Shown here: piece after piece, positions 23,026-30,333 of the stretch
How the letters are laid out: each line of letters opens with the position of its first letter
Numbering within the stretch: the first letter of the stretch is position 1
Source of the DNA: JBGTFE01 sp049799955
GTDB taxonomy: Bacteria > Acidobacteriota > Blastocatellia > Pyrinomonadales > Pyrinomonadaceae
Length of the DNA stretch: 64,000 nucleotides
NCBI GenBank assembly: GCA_049799955.1
Contig: JBARIW010000029.1
Span: forward strand, 57,201 to 121,200
Direction of reading: 5' to 3'
Made by a program: the position numbers and the translations under genes
Notes under the pieces: generated by a model
Database searches by the model: none
Seen by the model: the letters and a program-made list of their open reading frames with translations, nothing else
Told to the model about the DNA's origin: nothing

Positions 23026-23916
23026 TCAGTCTTTGACGAGCTCGCGCAGCTCGTTTAAGGAGTCGTCGGAAATGATGCGGAAAACGCGCACTCTCGTGTC
23101 GCCGGGAAAGCTTCTCGCGGTCAGCGAATCGCAGATAATCATCGCGGCGTTTTTCAATCCTTTTTGCCAATCCGGCTCTTTGGTCGAGCGCAAAATTATC
23201 GAATCGCTCTCCACCTTTGCCGCGACCAGAAAGGTTTTCGCCCACATCAGAAACTTTTTCCAGCCCGAAACCAGCGCGATTAAATCATCTGCCGAAGGAC
23301 GCGCCGCGCCGGTCATCGAAGCCGGAACGGAACTCGCTTTCAGGTAAAGACAGGTTTTATCGGGCGGCAAAACAGCCTGAATTTTCGGCATTTCGTCAAT
23401 CATTGCGACAAAAATCGCGTTCGCCTGTTTGTTTTGAAATTCCTCGAAACTTATTGAATCGACCGGAAAATTTGTCGCCTGACTGATTTCTTCAACCAGA
23501 ATTTCGCGCAGATTTTCATCAGATTCGATAACCAGAAAACGGTCGGGCGGCTGAATATCGAGCCATTTTTGCAAATGATTTTGAATCTCTGCGACGGAAA
23601 AACCGAGCGTCTGCGCGGACTGAAAAAACCCGGCGATAAGCTGGTCGAGCTTGAATTTGCCGTCAAACCCGGCAGTTTTCGTTTCGCTGACAAAAAAACC
23701 GCTTCCCTTTTTAAACTCGATTAAATTTTGCTCGGAAAGCTTTTGATACGCCGAGCTGACCGTATTTGAATGAACGCCGAAACGCCGCGCAATCTCGCGC
23801 GTGCTCGGCAATTTTTCCCCGACGCGCAAATCTCCGCTGACAATCCCGAGCGCGATTTGTGTAACGATTTGCTCGCGCACGGGAATTTCCGAATTTTTCG
23901 ACAGCCAGATTTTCAT
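23026..23916 (-). CDS. GntR-family transcriptional regulator
   Basis: The 296-residue protein has an N-terminal GntR winged helix (VREQIVTQIALGIVSGDLRVGEKLPSTREIARRFGVHSN-type region, residues 14-52, then TVSSAYQKLSEQNLIEFKKGSGFFVS). The C-terminal 200 residues do not match the aminotransferase domain of MocR or the UTRA domain clearly. The best description is an effector-like alpha/beta domain of unknown ligand. The target is unknown. Its ATG lies eight bases from the inverted repeat bounding the GxxExxY element. Confidence 0.85.
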   Translation of the reverse strand: MKIWLSKNSEIPVREQIVTQIALGIVSGDLRVGEKLPSTREIARRFGVHSNTVSSAYQKLSEQNLIEFKKGSGFFVSETKTAGFDGKFKLDQLIAGFFQSAQTLGFSVAEIQNHLQKWLDIQPPDRFLVIESDENLREILVEEISQATNFPVDSISFEEFQNKQANAIFVAMIDEMPKIQAVLPPDKTCLYLKASSVPASMTGAARPSADDLIALVSGWKKFLMWAKTFLVAAKVESDSIILRSTKEPDWQKGLKNAAMIICDSLTARSFPGDTRVRVFRIISDDSLNELRELVKD

Positions 23917-23924
23917 AAGAAAAA

Positions 23925-24426
23925 TTAACAGGGATGAAGGAGATTAACAGGGATAAATTAATTTTTAAAGAAATCTTTTAACGGATTCTCTTCAATAAAG
24001 CGATTATTAAACCGGCGATATTCGAGTTTCGGATTGCCGAAATTAATAATCAAACCAACTTCGATTCCTGTTGTTTTCAAATAATTCAATAATTGGGCGA
24101 AATGCTCGTTAACGAAATTATTTACTGCCTTTAATTCGACCAAAACTTTATTTTCCACTAAAAGGTCTGCATAAAATTCCCCGACAATTACGCCGCGAAA
24201 ATTTACTTTTAATGCAACTTGCGACTCAACGTGAAATCCTTTCTGACGCAAGGCGACAACCAGCGCCTTTTCATAAACCGATTCAATAAAACCAATTCCT
24301 AATTCTTTACTAACTTCAAAACTCGCTTCAAGAATTTTTCCAGTCAAATCTTCGTAAAGCATTTATGTTTCTCCAAACATTCTTCCAAAAATCTTATCCC
24401 TGCCCATCTCCTTCATCCCTGTTAAT
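23925..24426. mobile_element. GxxExxY cassette bounded by long inverted word repeats
   Basis: The left arm (23925-23957) contains ATTAACAGGGAT twice, 19 nt apart, with GAAGGAG between. The right arm (about 24394-24426) is its reverse complement with about three mismatches over 32 nt. The left arm abuts the stop codon of the enclosed gene, the right arm ends in the TTAA that includes the stop codon of the next gene, and the left boundary is eight bases from the GntR start. The cassette therefore fits exactly between two neighbours. Words such as ACAGGGAT resemble the ACAGGAT words of the family C hairpins. Confidence 0.7.
23958..24362 (-). CDS. GxxExxY-family protein, PD-(D/E)XK nuclease-like
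   Basis: The 134-residue protein carries the name motif GFIESVY (Gly24, Glu27, Tyr30), followed by YADLLVENKVLVELKAV, where Asp66, Glu76 and Lys78 form a D-ExK triad, and then QLLNY (Gln90, Tyr94), the QxxxY motif of RecB/Cas4-type nucleases. NCBI calls the family GxxExxY; no function is established as far as I know. The motif set is what one expects of a metal-dependent nuclease, which is inference from residues. All motif residues are intact. It lies in the loop of a long inverted repeat, so it may be the enzyme of that element. Confidence 0.85.
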   Translation of the reverse strand: MLYEDLTGKILEASFEVSKELGIGFIESVYEKALVVALRQKGFHVESQVALKVNFRGVIVGEFYADLLVENKVLVELKAVNNFVNEHFAQLLNYLKTTGIEVGLIINFGNPKLEYRRFNNRFIEENPLKDFFKN

Positions 24427-25327
24427 TAATTCCCAAACCTCGCCTTATCGCGTCTTCCAGATTTGCAAATTTAAACTCAAACTGCGCGTCCTGCAATCTT
24501 TTCGGCAAAACTTTCTGACCTTCGAGAAGAAGCGTTTCGCCCATTTCGCCGAAGAATAATTTAATCGCAAATTCAGGAACGGACAAAATCGTCGGGCGAT
24601 GGAGAACGTTTCCGAGAGTTTTTGTAAATTCTTCGTTCGTAACGGGATTTGGCGCGGTTGCGTTAACTGCGCCCTGAATTTCGGAGTTTTCGAGCGCGAA
24701 ATGAAGCAGACGAATCAAATCGTCCATCGCAATCCAGCTCATCCAATGTTTGCCGTCGCCCATTTTTCCGCCGAGACCGAACTTAAAAGGCGTAATCATT
24801 TTTTCAAGCGCGCCGCCGTCTTTCGACAAAACAATCCCGATGCGCGGCATCACGACGCGCGCTCCGAAATCTTTCGCCTGCTCGCTTTCCGCTTCCCACG
24901 CAACGCACATTTCCGCCAGAAAACCTTCGCCCGCCGCGCTCGTTTCGTCAACAGGCTCATCGCCTCTGTCGCCGTAAAAGCCGATTGCCGACGCGGAAAT
25001 GAAAATCTTCGGCGCGGCTTTAGTCTTTCTGAAGGCATCGACCAAAGTTCGCGTTCCGGCTACGCGGCTTTCGCGCAATCTTCGTTTTTTCTCTTCCGTC
25101 CAGCTTCCTTCGGCGACATTATCGCCCGCCAGATGAAAGACCGCATCGAAATTTTCGAGCTTTGCCTGTTCTTCGACGGAAAAACCTTTTACCGCGTCCC
25201 ACTGAATCTCGTCCGCATTTTTCGGCGTTTTCCGCGAAAGTTTATAAACTTCGTGCCCTTTCGCCTTCAAGGTCGGGATTAATTCTCCGGCGACGAGACC
25301 GCTCGCGCCTGTAACCAAAATTTTCAT
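24422..25327 (-). CDS. TIGR01777-family NAD(P)-dependent epimerase (YfcH-like)
   Basis: The 301-residue short-chain dehydrogenase-like protein starts MKILVTGASGLVAGELIPTL with a Rossmann glycine motif, has VFHLAGDNVAEGSWT, ISASAIGFYGDRGDEPVDE, the family signature GLGGKMGDGKHWMSWIAMDDL, and a C-terminal DUF1731 stretch ending RGLGIN. The family is present in most bacteria with unclear role. The stop codon is part of the right inverted repeat of the GxxExxY cassette. Its ATG is not preceded by another gene, so it may lead the short run of three genes. Confidence 0.93.
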   Translation of the reverse strand: MKILVTGASGLVAGELIPTLKAKGHEVYKLSRKTPKNADEIQWDAVKGFSVEEQAKLENFDAVFHLAGDNVAEGSWTEEKKRRLRESRVAGTRTLVDAFRKTKAAPKIFISASAIGFYGDRGDEPVDETSAAGEGFLAEMCVAWEAESEQAKDFGARVVMPRIGIVLSKDGGALEKMITPFKFGLGGKMGDGKHWMSWIAMDDLIRLLHFALENSEIQGAVNATAPNPVTNEEFTKTLGNVLHRPTILSVPEFAIKLFFGEMGETLLLEGQKVLPKRLQDAQFEFKFANLEDAIRRGLGIN

Positions 25328-25620
25328 AATTCATTCAGAAGCTATCTCATAAATATTAACAGCAATTTCCTGACCCGGTATTTATACACTTTTCAAAACC
25401 GCATAAAGTCACTTACGCGATAACTTCCGGTATCCGATTTCCTAATTTTCCCGCTCATTTCCAATAGGTAGAAATAATAAATCTTAGAAATAACTATTTA
25501 CACAGTTTTAAGTTTATAAAATACTTATCTTTTCAGGATTGCAAGAGAGTATCAAAAGATAAGAAAAAAATTTAACTTCACTTATAATTCATATCTAATC
25601 ATTAATTATAAATTGTAGCC
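25328..25620. other. Divergent intergenic region
   Basis: This 293-bp AT-rich stretch separates divergent genes and contains no word repeat and no ORF of note. TATAAT occurs at 25583-25588, 33 bases before the ATG at 25621, but without a good -35. No RNA fold stands out. Confidence 0.6.
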
Positions 25621-26166
25621 ATGAATAAAATTATATATTTAGTTAGACATAGTAAGGCATCGGGACAGAGCGGCGACGCTTCCCTAACCCTTGAAGGGAG
25701 GCATCAGGCAGAGGCTCTTGCAGAGTTTTTGTCAGGTATTAAAGCAGGTCGGATTGTTTCCAGTCCTTTTGCCAGAGCGCTTCAATCAATCGAACCGTTA
25801 GCAAATCGCTTGAATATTGAGATTAAATCAGATAACAGATTAGTTGAAGCAGCCTTAAGTACAATCGATTATCCTGACTGGCTTGATAAATTACGCGAAA
25901 CCTTCTCGGATTTTGAGCTTTCTTTTGAAGGCGGAGAGTCGAGTCAAGCAGCAACTAATCGCTCAGTAGCGGCTATTAATGATGCTCTTCAATCAGGCAA
26001 TGAGCCGACGATTGTGGTTACTCATGGGAGATTGATGACTTTGATTTTAAAGTATTTCAATTCAAATTACGGTTTTGAAGACTGGCGGAATCTTACGACA
26101 CCCGATGTATTTCGTATTGCGATAGAAGATGATGCTTCTCAGGTAGACAGGATATGGCGGCAATAA
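25621..26166 (+). CDS. Histidine phosphatase (SixA/phosphoglycerate mutase-like)
   Basis: The 181-residue protein has the RHS variant of the RHG motif (LVRHSKASG, His10), SPFARALQSIEPLA (Arg and Glu) and VVTHGRLM with the second catalytic His near 145. It is a small phosphohistidine or sugar-phosphate phosphatase. The target is unknown. Composition is slightly more AT-rich than the flanking genes. It is a single-gene unit ending near a hairpin at 26187-26218. Confidence 0.9.
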   Translation: MNKIIYLVRHSKASGQSGDASLTLEGRHQAEALAEFLSGIKAGRIVSSPFARALQSIEPLANRLNIEIKSDNRLVEAALSTIDYPDWLDKLRETFSDFELSFEGGESSQAATNRSVAAINDALQSGNEPTIVVTHGRLMTLILKYFNSNYGFEDWRNLTTPDVFRIAIEDDASQVDRIWRQ

Positions 26167-26186
26167 TAATTTCAAATTGTTTAATC

Positions 26187-26218
26187 CTGACAGACATCCA
26201 ACCGTTTCCGTCAGTTTT
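26187..26218. terminator. Possible terminator between convergent genes
   Basis: CTGAC (26187-26191) and GTCAG (26210-26214) flank an 18-nt loop and are followed by TTTTAATTTTTA. The stem is short, so support is modest. Confidence 0.4.
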
Positions 26219-26238
26219 AATTTTTATTTGCCGGGATT

Positions 26239-26820
26239 CTATTTTATAACTTCAAATTTCGTTATATTTATACTGTTCCAATCATCGATGGCATAGGAAA
26301 AATTTATGCCTGTTATTTCCGGGTAACCGAATTTCTCGTTGTATTTAACTCTGATTATTTTTCCGTTTTCCAACTGCTGCCGCGCATAATCGAATAATTT
26401 GTCGATGGTGTCAAAATTCTCGTATCCGTTCAGCTTCGGAGCGTTTGATTTTGCGACCGCTTCAATCGATATGGCTTTACCTTCACGAACTTTTATGATT
26501 GCCGGTTCAGCCGGATTTTCGAGTCCGCCCGCATACTGACCGCAGACGAAATTATAATTTGAGATTTTATTTTCCTGCCACCGGCGGCGATTGAGTTCCA
26601 GCTCGGCGGCGACGGCTTCGCGCGTGTTTTTCCAGTCTTTTTCAAAGTTTTCGTCCGCAGAGGTTTTTATAGATTTATCGGGCGTCGGCATCGCGCAGAC
26701 GGCTTCCGCTTTAATCGCAGGCGCTGAATTTGCAGAACTTGTCTGTCCGGGCGAAGCGCAGCCTGCAAATTGAATAACGACGAATAGAAAAAATATTAAA
26801 GACAATTTTTCCGTTTTCAT
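26239..26820 (-). CDS. Predicted lipoprotein with DUF6174-like domain
   Basis: The 193-residue protein has a signal peptide with lipobox FAGC near residue 21, a low-complexity linker, and a domain with WQENKISNYNFVCGQYAGG, VREGKAISIE and TIDKLFDYARQQLENG, which resembles DUF6174. Export and lipid attachment are likely; function is unknown. It starts two bases after the cytochrome c gene ends, so the two are co-transcribed with thiS/thiG upstream. Confidence 0.75.
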   Translation of the reverse strand: MKTEKLSLIFFLFVVIQFAGCASPGQTSSANSAPAIKAEAVCAMPTPDKSIKTSADENFEKDWKNTREAVAAELELNRRRWQENKISNYNFVCGQYAGGLENPAEPAIIKVREGKAISIEAVAKSNAPKLNGYENFDTIDKLFDYARQQLENGKIIRVKYNEKFGYPEITGINFSYAIDDWNSINITKFEVIK

Positions 26821-26821
26821 A

Positions 26822-27232
26822 TTATTTATCTTCTTTTCCCTGCAAATCGCGCCGGACGAATTTTACCATTTTTCTGATTTCTTCTTCGGTCAGTTGATTT
26901 TTGAACGCGGGCATCGGGAGCTTGCCTTCTTTTATTTGCAGGTAGATTTCTTCTTCCGACTTTGCCGCCGCTTCGCCGTAGCGTAAAGACGGGACGAGCT
27001 TGCCGTCAATTTCTCTGCCGTTTGCTTCCGTGCCGTGGCAAATCGCGCAGTTCTGTCGAAAAATCGAGGCTTCGTAACTTTTGCTTTCGGCAATAACGAA
27101 TTCGCGCCGGTACGCTTTGCCGTTCGAACAGGCGAAGACGGCAAAAGCGGTGAAAAGGCAAACGATTATGATTTTGGTCTTTGGTCTTCGGTCTTTGGTC
27201 TTGAGACCTGAGACCCGGGACTTGAGACTCAT
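26822..27232 (-). CDS. Class I cytochrome c with a repeat-encoded N-terminus
   Basis: The 136-residue protein has a single haem site CAICH (Cys62, Cys65, His66) and a candidate axial Met in KLPMPAFKNQL. The N-terminal signal is KIIIVCLFTAFAVFAC, possibly a lipobox. Codons 2-20 (SLKSRVSGLKTKDRRPKTK) are encoded entirely by eight heptamers at 27173-27228. The start is supported by an ATGA overlap with thiG and by GGAAGGAG upstream; no other start codon lies before the signal peptide. The repeat has therefore become the positively charged n-region. It is probably a periplasmic electron carrier; a coding link to thiamine is not expected. Confidence 0.88.
   Translation of the reverse strand: MSLKSRVSGLKTKDRRPKTKIIIVCLFTAFAVFACSNGKAYRREFVIAESKSYEASIFRQNCAICHGTEANGREIDGKLVPSLRYGEAAAKSEEEIYLQIKEGKLPMPAFKNQLTEEEIRKMVKFVRRDLQGKEDK
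27173..27228. repeat. Eight heptamers inside the 5' coding region of the cytochrome gene
   Basis: Plus-strand units in exact register: TTTGGTC, TTTGGTC, TTCGGTC, TTTGGTC, TTGAGAC, CTGAGAC, CCGGGAC, TTGAGAC. The two words are partly complementary (GGTCT/AGACC). Since 7 is not a multiple of 3, the repeat is read in all three phases, yet it has no stop in the used frame. Confidence 0.95.
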
Positions 27233-27999
27233 TTTATCGCTCCTTCCAACGGGCTTGACGCGGAAGCATACAAACGCTTCGGCATTCTGCCCGAAAGATA
27301 CGCGAGTCTTCCCGCTTGCACGGCTAATTTCATCGCCTCCGCCATTTGCGCCGCGTCGCGGGCTTCGGCAATCGCCGTGTTCATCAAAATTGCGTCCGCG
27401 CCGAGTTCCATTGCAATCGCGGCATCCGAAGGCACGCCGACGCCCGCATCGACGATTATCGTCGCGTCGGGAAGCTGCTCGCGCATAATCTTCAAATTCG
27501 CCGGATTTTGCACGCCCAAACCCGAACCAATCGGCGCGGCAAGCGGCATCACTGCCGGGCAGCCTGCGTCTAAAAGCTTTTTCGCCATAATCAAATCGTC
27601 CGAGAAATAAGGCAGAACGATAAAGCCTTCTTTGACGAGAACGCGCGCAGCTTCGAGCGTCTGCTCGTTATCTGGCAAAAGCGTAACTTTATCGCCGATA
27701 ACTTCGAGCTTTATCCAATCGGTTTCGAGCGCTTCACGCGCCAGACGCGCCGTCCGAATCGCGTGTTCGGCGTCGTAACAGCCAGCCGTATTCGGCAAAA
27801 TCTGCATTTCCGGCGAGAGATAATCGAGAAAAGATTCGGTTTTTCTATCGAGCGGAACGCGATTGACGGCGACCGTCACCATTTCCGCGCCCGAAGCTTT
27901 GTGCGCCGCCTGCATTTCCTGAAATGAGCGATATTTTCCCGTGCCGATGATAAGGCGGGATGTAAAAGTTTTTCCGGCTAAATTAAATAAATCTGGCAT
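27229..27999 (-). CDS. thiG: Thiazole synthase
   Basis: The 256-residue barrel matches ThiG: LIIGTGKYRSF at the start, VTVAVNRVPL, NTAGCYDAEHAIRTARLARE, DWIKLEVIGD with the Schiff-base lysine, GCPAVMPLAAPIGSGLG and VDAGVGVPSDAA with AEARDAAQMAEA. It makes the thiazole phosphate carboxylate from deoxyxylulose phosphate, dehydroglycine or glycine imine and ThiS thiocarboxylate. thiS is immediately upstream, separated by a word-repeat hairpin. The 3' end overlaps the cytochrome start by ATGA. Confidence 0.97.
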   Translation of the reverse strand: MPDLFNLAGKTFTSRLIIGTGKYRSFQEMQAAHKASGAEMVTVAVNRVPLDRKTESFLDYLSPEMQILPNTAGCYDAEHAIRTARLAREALETDWIKLEVIGDKVTLLPDNEQTLEAARVLVKEGFIVLPYFSDDLIMAKKLLDAGCPAVMPLAAPIGSGLGVQNPANLKIMREQLPDATIIVDAGVGVPSDAAIAMELGADAILMNTAIAEARDAAQMAEAMKLAVQAGRLAYLSGRMPKRLYASASSPLEGAIK

Positions 28000-28005
28000 A
28001 AATTA

Positions 28006-28153
28006 AGTTCAAAGTTCAAAGTTTAATGTTCAAAGTCGGTGAAGTCTTCTTTTGAAAGTAAAATTTTAACAAAAAATCACGCAAAAGAAATGCGGACTAA
28101 ATTATAAAAATTTAATCCGCAACTTTGAACATTAAACTTTGAGCTTTGAACTT
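28006..28153. repeat. Heptamer word-repeat hairpin (AGTTCAA / ACTTTGA) between thiS and thiG
   Basis: Left: AGTTCAA, AGTTCAA, AGTTTAA, TGTTCAA (28006-28033). Right: ACTTTGA, ACATTAA, ACTTTGA, GCTTTGA (28122-28149). The loop holds a further 12-bp imperfect stem GCGGACTAAATT / AATTTAATCCGC. The same word is used at 40074 and 61191. Confidence 0.93.
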
Positions 28154-28156
28154 GTC

Positions 28157-28357
28157 TTAACCGCCGCCGACAAAATGAATCACTTCCAATTTATCGCCCT
28201 CGGCAATCTTTATATTTTCCCAGTCCTTTTTCCGAACGACTTCTTTATTCAGCTCGACAGCAACGCGTTCGGTCGGCAGCGAAAGAGTTTTCAGAAGTTC
28301 CGTCAAATTAACTTCGCTGCTGATTTCCCTGTCTTCGCCGTTTATTAAAATATTCAT
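28157..28357 (-). CDS. thiS: Sulfur carrier protein ThiS
   Basis: The 66-residue ubiquitin-fold protein begins MNILINGEDREI and ends in VGGG, the diglycine tail that is adenylated and converted to a thiocarboxylate for thiazole synthesis. I take the ATG at 28357; a longer frame would add six residues from the CATTTAA repeat. No Shine-Dalgarno is visible because the repeat occupies the region. It is co-oriented with thiG, but the 157-bp spacer is filled by a hairpin. ThiF, ThiO/H and ThiE are not in the window. Confidence 0.93.
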   Translation of the reverse strand: MNILINGEDREISSEVNLTELLKTLSLPTERVAVELNKEVVRKKDWENIKIAEGDKLEVIHFVGGG

Positions 28358-28437
28358 ACATTTAGCATTTAACATTTAACATTTATCAGTCAGAATCTGT
28401 TCAATGATAAATGTTAAATGTTAAATGATTTCACCCT
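28358..28437. repeat. Heptamer word-repeat hairpin (ACATTTA / TGTTAAA)
   Basis: Left: ACATTTA, GCATTTA, ACATTTA, ACATTTA (28358-28385). Right: TGATAAA, TGTTAAA, TGTTAAA (28415-28435). The left arm touches the thiS start codon and the right arm reaches the stop codon of the next gene at 28431. Confidence 0.93.
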
Positions 28438-29378
28438 TGCAAAATAATTCTTCTGATTTCGGCTTCCTCGCCTTCGCTCATCGCTTTGACCAGAACCGCC
28501 GCGCGTCCTGATTTGAAATGCGGAAGCTGCAAATGAACGACCGCAATGCCGTTGATGTCGGTGCGGGCGTGAAAAATCAAAGGGCGAAAGCTCGAACCGA
28601 TGACTTTGACGAGAACGTGCGCGCCGCTCAAGCCTTCTTCCGAGCTTGAGCTGCGTTTTACGAGAATACTAATCGTCTTGCGCGCGCCGCCTCGAAAGAC
28701 CGCATCGTTGAGCAATTCTATCTTGAGCTTGTCGTCCGCCGGTTCCGCTTTGGCAAAATCGGTAACGATTTCGACGGCTTCCGCGGGCAAAATCACTTCT
28801 TCCTCAACGATTTGCACTTCTTCGATAATCGTTTCTTCGACGACGTTTATCGGAATATCCAAGACCAAATCTTCAGCCGGTTTCGGAATTCGGGCTTCGA
28901 TTTTTTCTTCGGTTGCGAGAGCCGTCGTTTCAACAGTCGAATTTCCGTTCAGCGATTTCTCAACCGGAGGAATTTTTTCGGCAAGAAACTGCGGCGACGG
29001 AATTTCCTCTGTTTTCTGCTGTGTCTGCGGTAAAACTATTTCTTTCTTCTCGGCAGCCGGTTTAATTTCCTTTTGCGCGATAAGTCCCTTTTGTTTCAAG
29101 GCGGATTCCTTCATCGTCATCCGCTTCAAATCCTCGATTCGCCCCGAACGAACCGCCGCGCAGATTAGCTTGTGCTGCTTTTGCAGACGCTCGGTGAGTA
29201 CCTTTTCGTCAAAGCCTTCGACCAGCAAATCGTCATACGGCGAACGCTTGCTCGCCAGAATCGTGCCGCGGTCATAAACCAGAGACAAAATGAGCGGCGT
29301 CGCCACGCCCTTGTCCTCGGTCTGGACGTGATACGTTACTCCTTGATATTCAATGTCTGTATTAAATCCGGTAATCAC
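28431..29378 (-). CDS. Hypothetical protein with conserved N-terminal and beta-sandwich C-terminal regions
   Basis: The 315-residue protein starts MITGFNTDIEYQGVTYHVQTEDKG, a pattern I recognise only as a recurring acidobacterial hypothetical. The middle (about 100-210) is low complexity, rich in Glu, Ile, Pro and Ala, and likely disordered. The last 90 residues (KTISILVKRSSSSEEGLSGAHVLVKV and GIAVVHLQLPHF) look like an immunoglobulin-like sandwich. No signal peptide is seen, so it is cytoplasmic. Function is unknown. The stop codon abuts the CATTTAA repeat. Confidence 0.7.
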   Translation of the reverse strand: MITGFNTDIEYQGVTYHVQTEDKGVATPLILSLVYDRGTILASKRSPYDDLLVEGFDEKVLTERLQKQHKLICAAVRSGRIEDLKRMTMKESALKQKGLIAQKEIKPAAEKKEIVLPQTQQKTEEIPSPQFLAEKIPPVEKSLNGNSTVETTALATEEKIEARIPKPAEDLVLDIPINVVEETIIEEVQIVEEEVILPAEAVEIVTDFAKAEPADDKLKIELLNDAVFRGGARKTISILVKRSSSSEEGLSGAHVLVKVIGSSFRPLIFHARTDINGIAVVHLQLPHFKSGRAAVLVKAMSEGEEAEIRRIILQG

Positions 29379-29483
29379 TTTCGTTTTTTATAAAATCGGC
29401 GAGTAAAAGGCGCGAGATTTCAGGCAGTTATTCCCATTTATGAAGTTATCACACGCGTTTGCAGGCGGTCAATAAAATAAAGT

Positions 29484-29586
29484 TAACGGATAACGGATAA
29501 TGGACAATGAATAAAAAAAGTTTGAAATCGAGAAAGAATCTATTATCCGTTATCCGTTATCTATTATCCATTATCCATTGTCCTTG
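29484..29586. repeat. Heptamer word-repeat hairpin (TAACGGA / ATCCGTT)
   Basis: Left: TAACGGA, TAACGGA, TAATGGA, CAATGAA (29484-29511). Right: seven units in register from 29538 to 29586, ATCTATT, ATCCGTT, ATCCGTT, ATCTATT, ATCCATT, ATCCATT, GTCCTTG. The last unit supplies most of the -35 box of the nuo promoter. Confidence 0.95.
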
Positions 29587-29612
29587 ACTCTCATTCTGCC
29601 ATAACTTACGAT
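29584..29612 (+). promoter_or_regulatory. Predicted nuo operon promoter
   Basis: TTGACT (29584-29589) and TACGAT (29607-29612) are 17 nt apart. Transcription would begin near 29619, at the first base of the leader hairpin. Confidence 0.5.
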
Positions 29613-29618
29613 TGAACT

Positions 29619-29667
29619 TGTGCCTTAATTCTCAATCTTTTCGAGAGAAATGCGGCACAGGTTTTTT
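29619..29667 (+). terminator. Terminator-like leader hairpin upstream of nuoA
   Basis: TGTGCC (29619-29624) pairs with GGCACA (29654-29659), with inner TTCTC/GAGAG pairing, followed by GGTTTTTT. It lies between the predicted promoter and the nuoA ribosome site AGAAGGA. It may attenuate or protect the nuo transcript. Confidence 0.4.
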
Positions 29668-29698
29668 AAAATTTTAAGCATCTAAAAGAAGGAAACTG

Positions 29699-30187
29699 AT
29701 GTCTGAATTTAACCTTTTTGATTACGCGCCGATTGCGATAATGTTTCTGGTTGCCATGGGTTTTGCCGCCAGTCAGATTCTGGTTACGCAGCTCATCGGT
29801 CCGAGAAAACGGACGGCGACAAAGCTGATGCCGTATGAATGCGGAAAAGACCCGGTCGGCTCGGCGAGAGGCAGATTTTCGATAAAATTCTACACCGTCG
29901 CGGTTATTTTTCTGCTGTTCGACATCGAAGTTTTATTTATTGTCCCTTTTGCCGTGGCGTTTAAGAGTCTTCTGGCAACCGGAAAAGCAGGCGCGATAGC
30001 TTTCGGCACGATTGCCTTTCTGGAAATTATAGTTTTCATCGCCACGCTCGTTGTCGGATACATTTACGTTTGGAAAAAAGGCACGTTCGACTGGGGCTTA
30101 CAGGCTCGCGCCGAAGCCCGCGCCGAAGCAAAAGCGATGCAGGCTGAGAAAAAGAAACGTTTTCAGGAATTAAAACGCGCCGCCTGA
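29699..30187 (+). CDS. nuoA: NADH-quinone oxidoreductase subunit A
   Basis: The 162-residue membrane subunit has three hydrophobic segments and the family stretch YECGKDPVGSARGRFSIKFYTVAVIFLLFDIEVLF-like region (Glu-Cys-Gly and Phe-Asp-Glu-Val). It joins the quinone-site region of complex I. It is longer than the usual 120-130 residues because of a charged C-terminal tail (QARAEARAEAKAMQAEKKKRFQELKRAA) that should form a cytoplasmic helix. AGAAGGA precedes the ATG. First gene of the nuo operon. Confidence 0.97.
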   Translation: MSEFNLFDYAPIAIMFLVAMGFAASQILVTQLIGPRKRTATKLMPYECGKDPVGSARGRFSIKFYTVAVIFLLFDIEVLFIVPFAVAFKSLLATGKAGAIAFGTIAFLEIIVFIATLVVGYIYVWKKGTFDWGLQARAEARAEAKAMQAEKKKRFQELKRAA

Positions 30188-30190
30188 GCA

Positions 30191-30330
30191 ATTTTGGATT
30201 TTAGATTTTGGATTTTGGATTGGCAGAATCTTAATTATCTTGAATTCAATATAAAGAAGATTAAAGATTAGCTTGATTTTAGATTTGCGGATTTGAAATC
30301 CAAAATCCAGAATCTAAAATCTAAAATAAG
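30191..30330. repeat. Heptamer word-repeat hairpin (ATTTTGG / AAATCCA) between nuoA and nuoB
   Basis: Left: ATTTTGG, ATTTTAG, ATTTTGG, ATTTTGG (30191-30218). Right: AAATCCA, AAATCCA, GAATCTA, AAATCTA (30296-30323). It ends four bases before the nuoB ATG. Confidence 0.94.
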
Positions 30331-30333
30331 ACT

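Noticed and set aside
24363..24393. Possible short ORF in the spacer within the GxxExxY cassette
   Set aside because: No start with ribosome site and the region is only about 30 bases before the repeat arm.
28154..28430. TPP riboswitch before thiS
   Set aside because: The CTGAGA and ACCTGA core motifs are absent; the spacers are filled by heptamer repeats.
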